From: an uncultured Cytophagales bacterium
Lineage (GTDB): Bacteria > Bacteroidota > Bacteroidia > Cytophagales > Bernardetiaceae
Assembly (NCBI GenBank): GCA_937136415.1
Contig: CAKZOK010000105.1
Coordinates: 1 to 64,000, forward strand
Direction of reading: 5' to 3'
Length of the DNA stretch: 64,000 nt
The translations under genes and the position numbers were made by a program. Below are positions 1 to 8,301 of this stretch, piece by piece; positions within the stretch are counted from its first letter, which is position 1; every line of letters begins with the position of its first letter. The notes under the pieces are model-generated. The model was not told the DNA's origin and made no database searches. It was given only the letters and a program-made list of their open reading frames with translations.

Positions 1-443
1 ACCATGCCGTCTTCTTCATTTGTTCCAGCATCCAAAAGCATAACCAGACTATCAACTATCTCTGCTTTGTGTTCTTCCAAGAACTTTTGTCCAGCTGGAC
101 TTTGTAGATTGGTGATAGTGGCAGGCAAGGTCACATGTGTCACTTCAAGCAAAGACAACAAATCTTTGTGAGATAGATTTTTATTAGATACTAATTGTTC
201 GGAAAATTCTCATACTTTCTTCTCTCTTTGTTTTATAAATTCTTTGTATTCTGGAGAATTATCTCATTCGATTCGTTCTTTTACTTTGCCTCGTGCAAGA
301 GACACGTTTGTTATCAGAGAGGTTATTCAGTTCTTTTTTTCTTTCTCATTATCCTTGAGTTCTTGTTGCTCAGTTATTTGTTTGCGCTCTGTGGATTTTT
401 GGGCAGTATCAAGCTCAGGAATAAGATTTTCACGAAATATCAT
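1..443 (-). CDS. Hypothetical protein read with TGA as sense codon (code 25), 3' end outside window
   Basis: Read on the minus strand from the ATG at 443-441, this frame stays open for 147 codons to the window edge with no TAA or TAG, but it meets in-frame TGA at 329-327, 266-264 and 212-210. Standard code breaks it into pieces. With TGA as glycine (the Gracilibacteria/Absconditabacteria code) it becomes one charged, mostly helical protein rich in Glu, Lys and Gln, with segments such as KVKERIE, EYKEFIKQREKK and NLSHKDLLSLLEV. Ordinary GGA and GGC glycine codons are also used. No family is recognised, and no signal peptide or membrane segment is visible. It lies head to head with the kinase fragment at 593. 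The plus-strand open frames here are shadows. The recoding is well supported by the frame; the glycine assignment rests on known codes. Confidence 0.6.
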
Positions 444-538
444 TAACAAGCTCTAGTTCAATAAAAAAAATAATCTGACACAATTAAGTATACATAGAAT
501 TCCTGTCAGGTCAAATTTTGTATATATGTGCACAATTT

Positions 539-566
539 TTGACAAAAAAAAGTTTGTAGGTACAAT
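539..566 (+). promoter_or_regulatory. Sigma70-type promoter (TTGACA-16-TACAAT)
   Basis: TTGACA at 539-544 and TACAAT at 561-566 are separated by 16 bp, close to the canonical bacterial promoter and 26 bp before the ATG at 593. This differs from the TTTG/TAnnTTTG promoters in the Bacteroidota part of the window, which supports a foreign origin for the first kilobase. Confidence 0.5.
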
Positions 567-592
567 ATATCATATACTAATTTATTTATTCT

Positions 593-1039
593 ATGTTCAT
601 GTCATTCAAAAACAAAGAAATCAAAAACAAAGAAATCATATCAGACAAACAAAAAACAGAAGTAGAAAATACTGTAGTCCGCGCAACCGTAGAAGACGTT
701 AAACTTCACGAAGCAATAGCAAAGACAAATGCTCAAAACGAAACTATAAAAGAACAACAAAATCTTGAAAATAAAGTAAAAGAACGAACACAAAAAATCC
801 ATGAAATGCAAGACAATCAAAAGCAAATGATGCTCGACATTTCACATGGCCTCCTCACTCCCCTCACCATTATCAAAGGAGAACTAGAGACAATGGAACA
901 AAAAAGCAAAGATACTCAGTTCAAAACGTTTGAGCGATCAATGGACAAGGTAACACTCTTTATACAAAAGCTCCTTCATCTTGCAAATCTTGAAACAAAG
1001 TCAAAACAAGCAGCCAGTTGAATAGATTGATATCTTTAA
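593..1039 (+). CDS. Histidine kinase HisKA fragment, TGA-recoded, truncated
   Basis: The protein begins with a Lys/Glu-rich coiled coil (residues 1-75) and continues into a HisKA dimerisation and phosphoacceptor domain. The H-box reads ISHGLLTPLTIIKGELE, with the phosphoacceptor His at about residue 84, followed by the second helix ending LLHLANLE. Position His+1 is Gly rather than the usual Glu. Under the standard code it stops at TGA 1019-1021. Under code 25 two TGA codons (1019-1021, 1028-1030) are read through to TAA at 1037-1039. No HATPase domain follows, so the gene is cut, probably by the junction near 1.02-1.06 kb. No transmembrane segment is visible. Family call is firm for HisKA; the exact 3' end is uncertain. 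Confidence 0.6.
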
Positions 1040-1091
1040 AAGTCATAAGTGATCCTGCGTTGTTCGTAAGAGATTGTACTGAGAAAATAGG

Positions 1092-1139
1092 AACAACCTC
1101 CAATGACCGATAATTAGTTCGGAGCACTTGGAGGTTGTT
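1092..1139 (-). terminator. Inverted repeat 3' of the DUF1559-type tail
   Basis: A 12-bp perfect inverted repeat (AACAACCTCCAA / TTGGAGGTTGTT) with a 24-base loop lies 20 bp beyond the stop of the minus-strand DUF1559-type tail, with only a weak T tract. It probably ended the planctomycete gene from which that tail came. Confidence 0.45.
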
Positions 1140-1158
1140 TTGAAAAAAATGGGTGAGA

Positions 1159-1464
1159 CTAAAACTCGCCAACGACTTCTTTTCCACGGCGTGTTGACAG
1201 AGCCCGATAGGTTCCCAAGTCGATGTTATCGCTTATGAATCGAACTGCTCCATCGCATAACGTCACTTGAATTCCACCAACATGTTCACCACGTGCAACG
1301 CGACCACGAGAGTCGTTGGGAGCATTCATTGCTGTTGAGCTAGAATGTTTTTCAGAATGATTATGATTATCTGAAACTATTTTTTGCCCAAAAGCATCTA
1401 AAGACACAAAAGTCCAAAGAAAAATAAAAGACAAAAGGTAAAGAGGGGATATATTTTTTTTCAT
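1159..1464 (-). CDS. Chimeric ORF: Bacteroidota signal peptide joined to DUF1559 (planctomycete) C-terminus
   Basis: The 101-residue frame has two unlike halves. Residues 1-40 (nt 1464-1345) are AT-rich: a signal peptide ending DAFGQ, then a His-rich stretch. Residues 41-101 (nt 1344-1159) have about 50% GC and match the C-terminus of DUF1559/SBP_bac_10 proteins of Planctomycetes: [18 protein letters not shown], then [10 protein letters not shown] and EVVGEF. A complete DUF1559 protein is about 300-400 aa with a pilin-like N-terminus, which is absent. The composition break at about 1343 marks a junction. The ORF is open and could be translated, but I think it is an accidental fusion created by assembly or amplification, not a working gene. 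Confidence 0.5.
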   Translation of the reverse strand: MKKNISPLYLLSFIFLWTFVSLDAFGQKIVSDNHNHSEKHSSSTAMNAPNDSRGRVARGEHVGGIQVTLCDGAVRFISDNIDLGTYRALSTRRGKEVVGEF

Positions 1465-1928
1465 TGGTGTAAAATAATTGAAAGACTTATTATGGGATAA
1501 TTAAAAATTACGGATTACGGATTACGGATTACGAATGTAAGTTAATTAAAATTTGAGAGTAATAATTTAATTCCTATTGAATCATAAAAGTCAAGTAAAA
1601 GTATTATTTTTATAAAATTGTTAAAATACAAAATTTATCCCTTTGTAGAGATAGTTTGTTTTTTAATCAATTTATTTTCAGTGAGTTGTTTTTTTTCTAA
1701 AAAGCTCCTAATAAGGTTATCAAATTTATTATTTTAATAGAAATAAATGGCTTATTTTTATTACATTAAAATCTATTAGCTAAATAGAATTTGAAAAAGC
1801 ATAATAACAAATATAATCAATTTCTAATATCGTTTGGTTAATACTTATTATTTTTATCTTCATAATTTACTAAAAATAGCTACCTTTAACCTTCTCTTTG
1901 CCTTTTTTTATCAAAAAAATAGTTTAAT
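1465..1928. other. AT-rich intergenic stretch with short tandem repeat
   Basis: No gene is seen in these 464 bases. The only structure is a short tandem array of GGATTAC (three units, about 1509-1533). This is the first wholly Bacteroidota-type intergenic DNA after the chimeric left end. Confidence 0.5.
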
Positions 1929-2948
1929 ATGACCTTTTGCAAGTCTTCTTGTTTTTTACATTTGGTATTTTCTTCTTTTCTCATTTTGAGTTTAATTTCT
2001 TGTGATAGTACTTCGACTAGCGAAACGACCACTACTATAAACAGAGTTGAGGAAAAACCTCTTTTGCCTGTTCCTAGCTTTAATCAAGATTCTGCTTATC
2101 ATTTTGTAGAGCAGCAAGTTGCTTTTGGCGCACGTTTTCCAAATAGCGAGGCTCACCAAAAAACAGGTGATTATATCATTAATAAACTAAAAGATTTTGA
2201 TAAAATAAGTGTACAAGTTCAGAATTTTACGGCAGCAGCTTTTGATGGAAAAATGCTTTCTGGTCGTAATATCATTGCTTCATTTAATCCAGAAATCAAA
2301 AAACGTATTTTGTTGGCTGCTCACTGGGATACTCGTCCGTTTGCAGACCAAGACGATGAGCGTCAAGATGAACCAATCTTAGGAGCAAATGATGGAGGAA
2401 GTGGAGTAGGAATTTTGTTAGAAATTGCTCGTACTTTATCGGTTTCAAGTGAACAACCACAAGTAGGAATTGATATGATTTTCTTTGACTTGGAAGATTA
2501 TGGGGATAATTCTACTCCTAATTCGTATTGTTTGGGTTCGCAGCACTGGGGAAAAAATAGAATGCCTGCAAATTACACAGCTTATTATGGAATTTTATTG
2601 GATATGGCTGGCGCAAAAAACGCAAAATTTGCTCAAGAGGGTTATTCTATGCAAACTGCGCCTTCGGTAGTAAAAAATGTTTGGAATATGGCGCACCGAA
2701 TTGGTTATGGTGGATTTTTTCCTTTCCAAGAAGCTCCTTCTATTACAGACGACCACGTTTATGTAAATCAATTAGCTCAAATTCCGATGATTGATATTAT
2801 TGAATATTCAACAGAAGGAAAAGGATATTTTGGAAGTTATTGGCACACACACGACGATAATATGGACGTAATTGGAAAAGAAACACTAAAAGCTGTCGGA
2901 CAAACGGTAACTCATGTTATTTATAATGAAGAAAATAAAACGCAGTAA
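1929..2948 (+). CDS. M28-family peptidase / glutaminyl-peptide cyclotransferase-like lipoprotein
   Basis: This is a 339-aa lipoprotein: a hydrophobic signal ends in the lipobox LISC with Cys25, so it is expected in the periplasm or on the outer-membrane face. The M28 zinc site is complete: His132 (AHWDTRPFAD), Asp155 (GANDGGSG), Glu189 (DLEDYGD), Asp274 (SITDDHV) and His306 (YWHTHDD). The spacing and the lack of extra domains resemble the glutaminyl cyclase branch, which cyclises N-terminal Gln to pyroglutamate. In Bacteroidota this protects exported proteins whose mature N-terminus is Gln. An aminopeptidase activity cannot be excluded. The gene converges on the photolyase gene with only 7 bp between stops. 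Confidence 0.85.
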   Translation: MTFCKSSCFLHLVFSSFLILSLISCDSTSTSETTTTINRVEEKPLLPVPSFNQDSAYHFVEQQVAFGARFPNSEAHQKTGDYIINKLKDFDKISVQVQNFTAAAFDGKMLSGRNIIASFNPEIKKRILLAAHWDTRPFADQDDERQDEPILGANDGGSGVGILLEIARTLSVSSEQPQVGIDMIFFDLEDYGDNSTPNSYCLGSQHWGKNRMPANYTAYYGILLDMAGAKNAKFAQEGYSMQTAPSVVKNVWNMAHRIGYGGFFPFQEAPSITDDHVYVNQLAQIPMIDIIEYSTEGKGYFGSYWHTHDDNMDVIGKETLKAVGQTVTHVIYNEENKTQ

Positions 2949-2955
2949 TTTTATA

Positions 2956-4284
2956 TCAATTATTCAAAGCCTTTTTGTAGGTTGCTAAAGCTCGCTCTCG
3001 TGCCATTTTGTGTTCTACAATAGGTTTTGGATAAAATTTGGTGTCATATTCTTTTATCCAAGTACGAATATATTTTTGATTTTTATCAAATTTTTTGAGC
3101 TGTGATTCGGGATTGAAAACACGAAAATAAGGCGCAGCATCAACGCCACTTCCTGCTGCCCATTGCCAACCTCCATTATTGGAAGCAAGCTCATAATCTA
3201 ATAATTTTTCAGCAAAATAAGCCTCTCCCCATCGCCAGTCGATAAGCAAATGTTTTGTCAAAAAACTTGCTACCACCATTCTGACACGATTGTGCATAAA
3301 ACCAGTTTCATTGAGTTGTCGCATTCCTGCATCTACCATCGGATAACCTGTTTTGCCTTTACACCATTTTTCAAATTCTTCTTCATTATTTCGCCACGGA
3401 ATTTGGTCGTATTTTGAGCGAAAAGCAGTATCAACTACTTTTGGATAATGATACAAAATGGTCATATAAAATTCTCTCCAAATTAGTTCATTAAAATATT
3501 TTTCATTTGTTTCTTTGGCTAAAGTGGCTAATTTTCTGATGCTAATTGTACCAAAACGTAAATGTGGACTTAACCTACTTGTTCCTTCTTTGGCAGGAAA
3601 ATCCCTTGTTTCTTCATAATTTTGAATGATTTTCTTTGGAAAGTCAATAGACGGAATATAAGGATTTAGATTTTCTTGAAAACCAATTTCTTTAAAAGTA
3701 GGAAAATGAAATGCTTTTGAAGATTCTATTTTAATAAAATTATCAAAATATTTCTCTGTTGGATAGCTTTTTAGATAAAATGAGTTTAGTTTGTTTTTCC
3801 ATTTTCGGCTGTAAGGCGTATAGACAACATAAGGCGTTTGGTCATCTTTCAAAACCTCATCTTTTTCGAAAATAACTTGGTCTTTAAAAGTCTTGAATTG
3901 AATATTTTTTGATTCCAAAAATACATTTATTTCTTCATCTCTAATTTTGGAATAAGGTTCGTAATCGTGGTTTGTATAAACTTCTTTTATATCAAATTCT
4001 TCAATTAATTCTTTATAAATATCTAATGGTTTTCCTATTTTAATACAAAACGAACTATTAATTTTTTGGTCTTCTAACTTCGTTTTTATTTTATCCAAAT
4101 ACTTATAAATCATTGTCAAGCGTGCATCGTTTTTGTTTTCTAATTGCTCCAAAATATCAGTATCGTAGATAAAAAGAGGCAAAACATCAAAACCTGAACG
4201 TAGGGCGTGATACAGACCAGCATTATCATCAAGACGCAAATCTCTTCGAAACCAAAAAATAGCAAGTTGTTGTTTTTTAGACAT
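2956..4284 (-). CDS. phrB: Deoxyribodipyrimidine photo-lyase (class I cryptochrome/photolyase family)
   Basis: The 442-aa protein has the usual length and order for class I photolyases. The N-terminal alpha/beta antenna domain begins with AIFWFRRDLRLDDN. The C-terminal helical FAD domain has TSRLSPHLRFGTIS, WREFYM, MRQLNETGFMHNRVRM, LLDYELASNNGGWQWAAGSG and DAAPYFRVFNP. It should repair cyclobutane pyrimidine dimers using blue light and reduced FAD, in the cytoplasm. The tryptophan-rich FAD-binding segment and the Asn-Asn-Gly-Gly-Trp-Gln-Trp motif are intact. A 6-4 photolyase of the FeS-BCP type is less likely, because the four-Cys cluster motif is not seen. It is a single gene; its upstream region holds a MITE. 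Confidence 0.93.
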   Translation of the reverse strand: MSKKQQLAIFWFRRDLRLDDNAGLYHALRSGFDVLPLFIYDTDILEQLENKNDARLTMIYKYLDKIKTKLEDQKINSSFCIKIGKPLDIYKELIEEFDIKEVYTNHDYEPYSKIRDEEINVFLESKNIQFKTFKDQVIFEKDEVLKDDQTPYVVYTPYSRKWKNKLNSFYLKSYPTEKYFDNFIKIESSKAFHFPTFKEIGFQENLNPYIPSIDFPKKIIQNYEETRDFPAKEGTSRLSPHLRFGTISIRKLATLAKETNEKYFNELIWREFYMTILYHYPKVVDTAFRSKYDQIPWRNNEEEFEKWCKGKTGYPMVDAGMRQLNETGFMHNRVRMVVASFLTKHLLIDWRWGEAYFAEKLLDYELASNNGGWQWAAGSGVDAAPYFRVFNPESQLKKFDKNQKYIRTWIKEYDTKFYPKPIVEHKMARERALATYKKALNN

Positions 4285-4883
4285 ATAAAAAATGAATATT
4301 GTTAGTTTTTATTAATATTTGGCTAACCTACTGTTCGTTTTTTTGTTTTGTTAAATCAAATTTTCAAAACCAAAATTGTTTTATCAATCAAATTAATAAC
4401 TGGAGTTACGTAGAATCTTGTACTACTATATTGTAAGACAAATTTGCAAACCGTGTTCTGTGGCACACAGAACAATAAGTGCGTAACTCCAGTTAATAAT
4501 TGTATTTCTTAAATTTTGAGAGTTCTTTTATAAGGCTCTCAATAGTTTAAAAATGAACAAAATACTTATTAACTATTACTAACATTTTCAAGAACATGCC
4601 CTATAAAAACCATGCTTTAAAAATAAATAAGGTATTAATTTTGTAACTATGAAAATTATTTGACATATTGAACTATTATTATCATTATGTACTCCTGTGT
4701 AATGGAATTTCGAAATAATTTTTATCAAGCTGTGTTCTGTGACACAGATAAGAATTACTTACAACAAGGACTTCGTTATTTAGGAATAGTCAGTATTTTT
4801 GTTTAATAGTATGTTTTAAAATAACAAAATTCATACCCAATATTATATTTTAGTTTATGTAGTCATCTTTTTGCTATTTATTT
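4285..4883. other. Intergenic region holding MITE A and a second hairpin
   Basis: No gene is seen. Besides the MITE at 4400-4492, a TTCTGTGACACAGA hairpin near 4735-4750 resembles the internal MITE hairpin but lacks the terminal repeats. It may be a decayed relative. The rest is AT-rich leader of the downstream phosphatase gene. Confidence 0.5.
4400..4492 (+). mobile_element. 93-bp MITE, copy A
   Basis: A 93-bp element with ends CTGGAGTTACG / CGTAACTCCAG is flanked by the 7-bp direct repeat TTAATAA (4393-4399 and 4493-4499), as expected for a target-site duplication. An internal hairpin GTTCTGTG/CACAGAAC lies near its right end. It has no coding capacity. It differs from copy C by two bases and from the reverse complement of copy B by one, so spread was recent. 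Confidence 0.85.
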
Positions 4884-7800
4884 ATGAATATAAGTTTAAT
4901 TTATTACATAAAAAATACTTTTTTCACCTCTCATTTATTTTTGAGAGGAGTTTTTGTTGTGATTTTTATCTTTATATCTACTACTCTAATTGCTCAATCA
5001 ATTTTAGAGTTAGAAACGCAATTTGAAAATGCTGCTTCAGATAGCATACGAGCATATTTCAAAAATAAAATGGCAAAAATTAATGTTGAAAACCAAAATT
5101 ACGAACAAGGACTTTTAAATGCCCAACAGGCATTTGATTTTGCTCTTCATTCTAATACACAGACCGAACTGGTAAAAAGTATTATTCATTTTTCTCATAT
5201 TTATCGTGGCAAAAATCAGTTTACTAATAGCTTGCGTTGGTATTTACAGGCTCTCAAAAATATAGAAAAAACAGGAAATAGAAAGCTGTTAGCAAAAACA
5301 TATCAAGAAGTTGGAGAATTTTATCAAGAACAAGAAGTTGCAGGAAAAGCATTAGAGTATCTGATTAAGTCAAATGAAATTTATGAAGAAATGGGCGAAA
5401 TGGTTCACCCAAAATTACTTTCAAATATTGCTTCTCTCCACCTTAAACTCAAAAATTATGACCAATCTTTAGCCTATTATACGGCTGTTTTGAATATTTA
5501 TAATTCGCAAAATGATAGCGAAGGAAAAATAGAAACACTTCGTAGCCTAACTGATTTGTATAAAATAAAAGGAGATTATCAGAAAGCATTGGCACACAAT
5601 AAGCAAGTTTTGGCAATTCATAAATCTCAAAAAAATGACAACGGAACAGCTATTGCATTAAACAATATAGGTTTTTTAAATAAATTTTTGAGAAATTATG
5701 ATGAATCTTTAGAAAACTTCAAACAATCTTTGGATTTTAATTCTAGCAACAAACCCAATACAACAACACTAACAAATATTGGTGTAATTTATCAAATTAA
5801 GGGAGATTATACCAACTCATTAAATTATTTTACTCAAGCATTAAAAGCAGCCGAAAAAAATGGAAATACCGATGAGGTAGCACAAGCAAATAATTATTTG
5901 GCTGCCATTTATTTTTTAAGAAAAAATTATCAAAATGCACGCTCTTATACATTAGAGGCAATAAAAATAGCAAAAAGCAACAAAAATGCTCAAGTTCTGA
6001 CAACAAGCTATCGCACAATGTCTGATATTTATCAGCGTCAGAATGATTATAGAAATGCCTACTCTTATTATGGGCAATATGCAGCCATTCGTGACTCTAT
6101 TTCACAAAAAGAAAAACAACAATTACAAAAATCATTACAACGACGAATTGCTTTTGAAAAAAATGAAAAAGAACTCAAACTTCTTTTGGTAGGTGAAGAA
6201 ATACAAGACCTTGCTTCTAAGAAAAAACAATTAGAAACAGATAAAAAACTACAAAGTCTGGAGTTAGAATTACAAGACCAAAAAATACAAGAAGCTACCC
6301 TAGAAAACATTCGTTTGGAGCGTCAGAAAACCCAACAAGCACTTTTACTTACACAACAACAGCTTGAAAGTGAGAAAAAAGAACAGGCCATAAAAGATTT
6401 AGAGAGAGAAAAAGAGCTAAAAGATTTGGCTTTCAAACAAGAAGTTTTGGAAAAAGAAAAACAAAAAGAAGAAATTAAAACCCTCGAACTTGAAAACAAA
6501 CTCAAGGCTGAAAAACTAAAAGCTGAAGAACTAGCTCGTAATGAAGATAAATTGTTACGTTATATTCTTTATGGTGCGATTATTTTGGTTTTATTTATTG
6601 GTGTGATTATTTTGTTTGCCTTCTTTCAAAAACAAAAAGCAAACAAAAGATTATCTGAACAAAACGAGCGAATTACAAAGCAAAAAGACCAAATTACGAC
6701 ACAAAACAATGCTTTAGAAATACAGAAAAAAGAAATTTTGGTTCAGAATGAAGAGTTAGAACAACAACAAGAAGAAATCCTAAGCCAACGAGATGATATA
6801 GGGCGAAAAAATGCTGAATTGGAGGGGCAGGCTATCATTTTAGTTCATAAAAATAATGAAGTAGAAGAATCTTATCAAAATCTAAATACACTTTCTGATA
6901 TTGGTAGAGAGATTACAGCATCGCTTCATGTCAAAGCTATTTCTCAAACACTTTATCAAAAAGTAAATCAACTTATGCCAGCCGAAGCATTTGGGATTGG
7001 GGTCTATGAAGAGAATGAAAAACGTATAAAATTTAAAGGGTTTGTAGAAAATGGTACTGTCTTACCAGAACATTCTGATTATTTGAATAATAAAAATCAT
7101 TTGGCAGTAGAATGCCTTGAAAATCAAAAAATTATTTTGATTAATGACTTTGAAAAAGAACACCCAGAAAAAATCAAAAACTATCAAACTACAGTAGGAG
7201 CATTTCCTATGTCATTGATTTATTTACCTTTATTTGTCAAAAATCGTCCTATTGGAGTAATTACGGTTCAGAGTTTTGAAAAAAATGTTTATGATGAGAA
7301 AAAAGTAGCTTTGCTTAGTTCATTGGCTTCTTATACTGCCATTGCGATTGATAATGCAAAGGCGTATGATACCATTCAAAACAGAAATAGACATATTACG
7401 GACTCAATTCGTTATGCTCAAACTATTCAACAAGCTGTTTTGCCGAGTCATGAAAGAATGAATCAGTATTTGCCTGATTATTTTGTTCTTTTCCGTCCTA
7501 AAGATATTGTTTCAGGAGATTTTTATTGGTTTTCTCATATTGACAATTATACATTTATTGCTATTGTTGATTGTACTGGACATGGAGTTCCGGGAGCATT
7601 CATGTCTATGATTGGGCATTCGATTCTGAATGAAATAGTAAATGAGAAAAAAATAATTGAACCAAATGAAATTTTAGAACAATTAAATACTCAGATTCGA
7701 AAAGCATTAAAACAAGAAAGAGAGCTTAAAAATGAAAATGACCGAGCAAATGATGATGGAATGGACGTTGCTTTTTGTAGGTTAGAAGACAAATCAACAC

Positions 7801-8180
7801 ATACAGAAGTTGCTTTTACAGGTGCAAAAAGACCATTTATTTATACTATTCCAGATGAATCAAATGGAAATGAAGCCTTTTATTTGCGTGGGGATAACAA
7901 AACCATAGGAGGGGTAAGAAACAAATTGAATAAAGATTTTACAACTCAATATATAGATTTGCCAAAAGGAGCTATGATGTATCTCACAACAGATGGTTAT
8001 GCCGACCAAAATGACAGTAAACAGGAAAAATTTGGTACACCAAGACTATTAAGATTTTTGCATGAAATTTCTGACCTCAAACCGTATAAACAAAAAGTCA
8101 AAATGGAACAGGCTTTAGATTTGCACCAACGAGAAGAAGAGCAGCGTGATGATATTTCTATGATTGGAATTAGAGTATAG
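4884..8180 (+). CDS. TPR-coiled coil-GAF-SpoIIE (PP2C) serine phosphatase
   Basis: The 1098-aa signalling protein has a signal peptide (residues 1-38), TPR repeats (about 45-400) predicted to be outside the membrane, a long coiled coil, a transmembrane helix (about 556-580), a second coiled coil, a GAF domain (about 665-820) and a C-terminal SpoIIE/RsbU-type PP2C domain (about 850-1098). Phosphatase landmarks are VSGDFYW, VDCTGHGVPGAFMS and the terminal DDISMIGI. Such proteins dephosphorylate Ser/Thr of STAS or SiaC-type antagonists in partner-switch pathways. No partner is adjacent, but a SiaB-SiaC pair is encoded at 41.7-42.6 kb in this window. Whether they work together is inference. A strong terminator follows at 8201. 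Confidence 0.85.
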   Translation: MNISLIYYIKNTFFTSHLFLRGVFVVIFIFISTTLIAQSILELETQFENAASDSIRAYFKNKMAKINVENQNYEQGLLNAQQAFDFALHSNTQTELVKSIIHFSHIYRGKNQFTNSLRWYLQALKNIEKTGNRKLLAKTYQEVGEFYQEQEVAGKALEYLIKSNEIYEEMGEMVHPKLLSNIASLHLKLKNYDQSLAYYTAVLNIYNSQNDSEGKIETLRSLTDLYKIKGDYQKALAHNKQVLAIHKSQKNDNGTAIALNNIGFLNKFLRNYDESLENFKQSLDFNSSNKPNTTTLTNIGVIYQIKGDYTNSLNYFTQALKAAEKNGNTDEVAQANNYLAAIYFLRKNYQNARSYTLEAIKIAKSNKNAQVLTTSYRTMSDIYQRQNDYRNAYSYYGQYAAIRDSISQKEKQQLQKSLQRRIAFEKNEKELKLLLVGEEIQDLASKKKQLETDKKLQSLELELQDQKIQEATLENIRLERQKTQQALLLTQQQLESEKKEQAIKDLEREKELKDLAFKQEVLEKEKQKEEIKTLELENKLKAEKLKAEELARNEDKLLRYILYGAIILVLFIGVIILFAFFQKQKANKRLSEQNERITKQKDQITTQNNALEIQKKEILVQNEELEQQQEEILSQRDDIGRKNAELEGQAIILVHKNNEVEESYQNLNTLSDIGREITASLHVKAISQTLYQKVNQLMPAEAFGIGVYEENEKRIKFKGFVENGTVLPEHSDYLNNKNHLAVECLENQKIILINDFEKEHPEKIKNYQTTVGAFPMSLIYLPLFVKNRPIGVITVQSFEKNVYDEKKVALLSSLASYTAIAIDNAKAYDTIQNRNRHITDSIRYAQTIQQAVLPSHERMNQYLPDYFVLFRPKDIVSGDFYWFSHIDNYTFIAIVDCTGHGVPGAFMSMIGHSILNEIVNEKKIIEPNEILEQLNTQIRKALKQERELKNENDRANDDGMDVAFCRLEDKSTHTEVAFTGAKRPFIYTIPDESNGNEAFYLRGDNKTIGGVRNKLNKDFTTQYIDLPKGAMMYLTTDGYADQNDSKQEKFGTPRLLRFLHEISDLKPYKQKVKMEQALDLHQREEEQRDDISMIGIRV

Positions 8181-8200
8181 TTTTTGTTTTGTAATAGACA

Positions 8201-8252
8201 AAAAATATCGTTTTGAAATAGCCTATAAAAGATTATTTCAAAACGATATTTT
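8201..8252 (+). terminator. Rho-independent terminator
   Basis: A hairpin of roughly 19 bp (AATATCGTTTTGAAATA pairing with TATTTCAAAACGATATT) followed by T residues lies 20 bp after the phosphatase stop and before the convergent T9SS gene. It probably works in both directions. Confidence 0.85.
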
Positions 8253-8301
8253 TGTTTGTTCCATCATTTCAAACGGAATAAAATGTCTATGGTAATTGGC
8301 T

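Noticed and set aside
195-456. Two plus-strand open frames at the left end
   Set aside because: They are Phe/Ser-rich shadows of the TGA-recoded minus-strand gene.
1500-1535. GGATTAC array as a possible CRISPR or telomere-like repeat
   Set aside because: Only about three 7-bp units without spacers; a simple tandem repeat.
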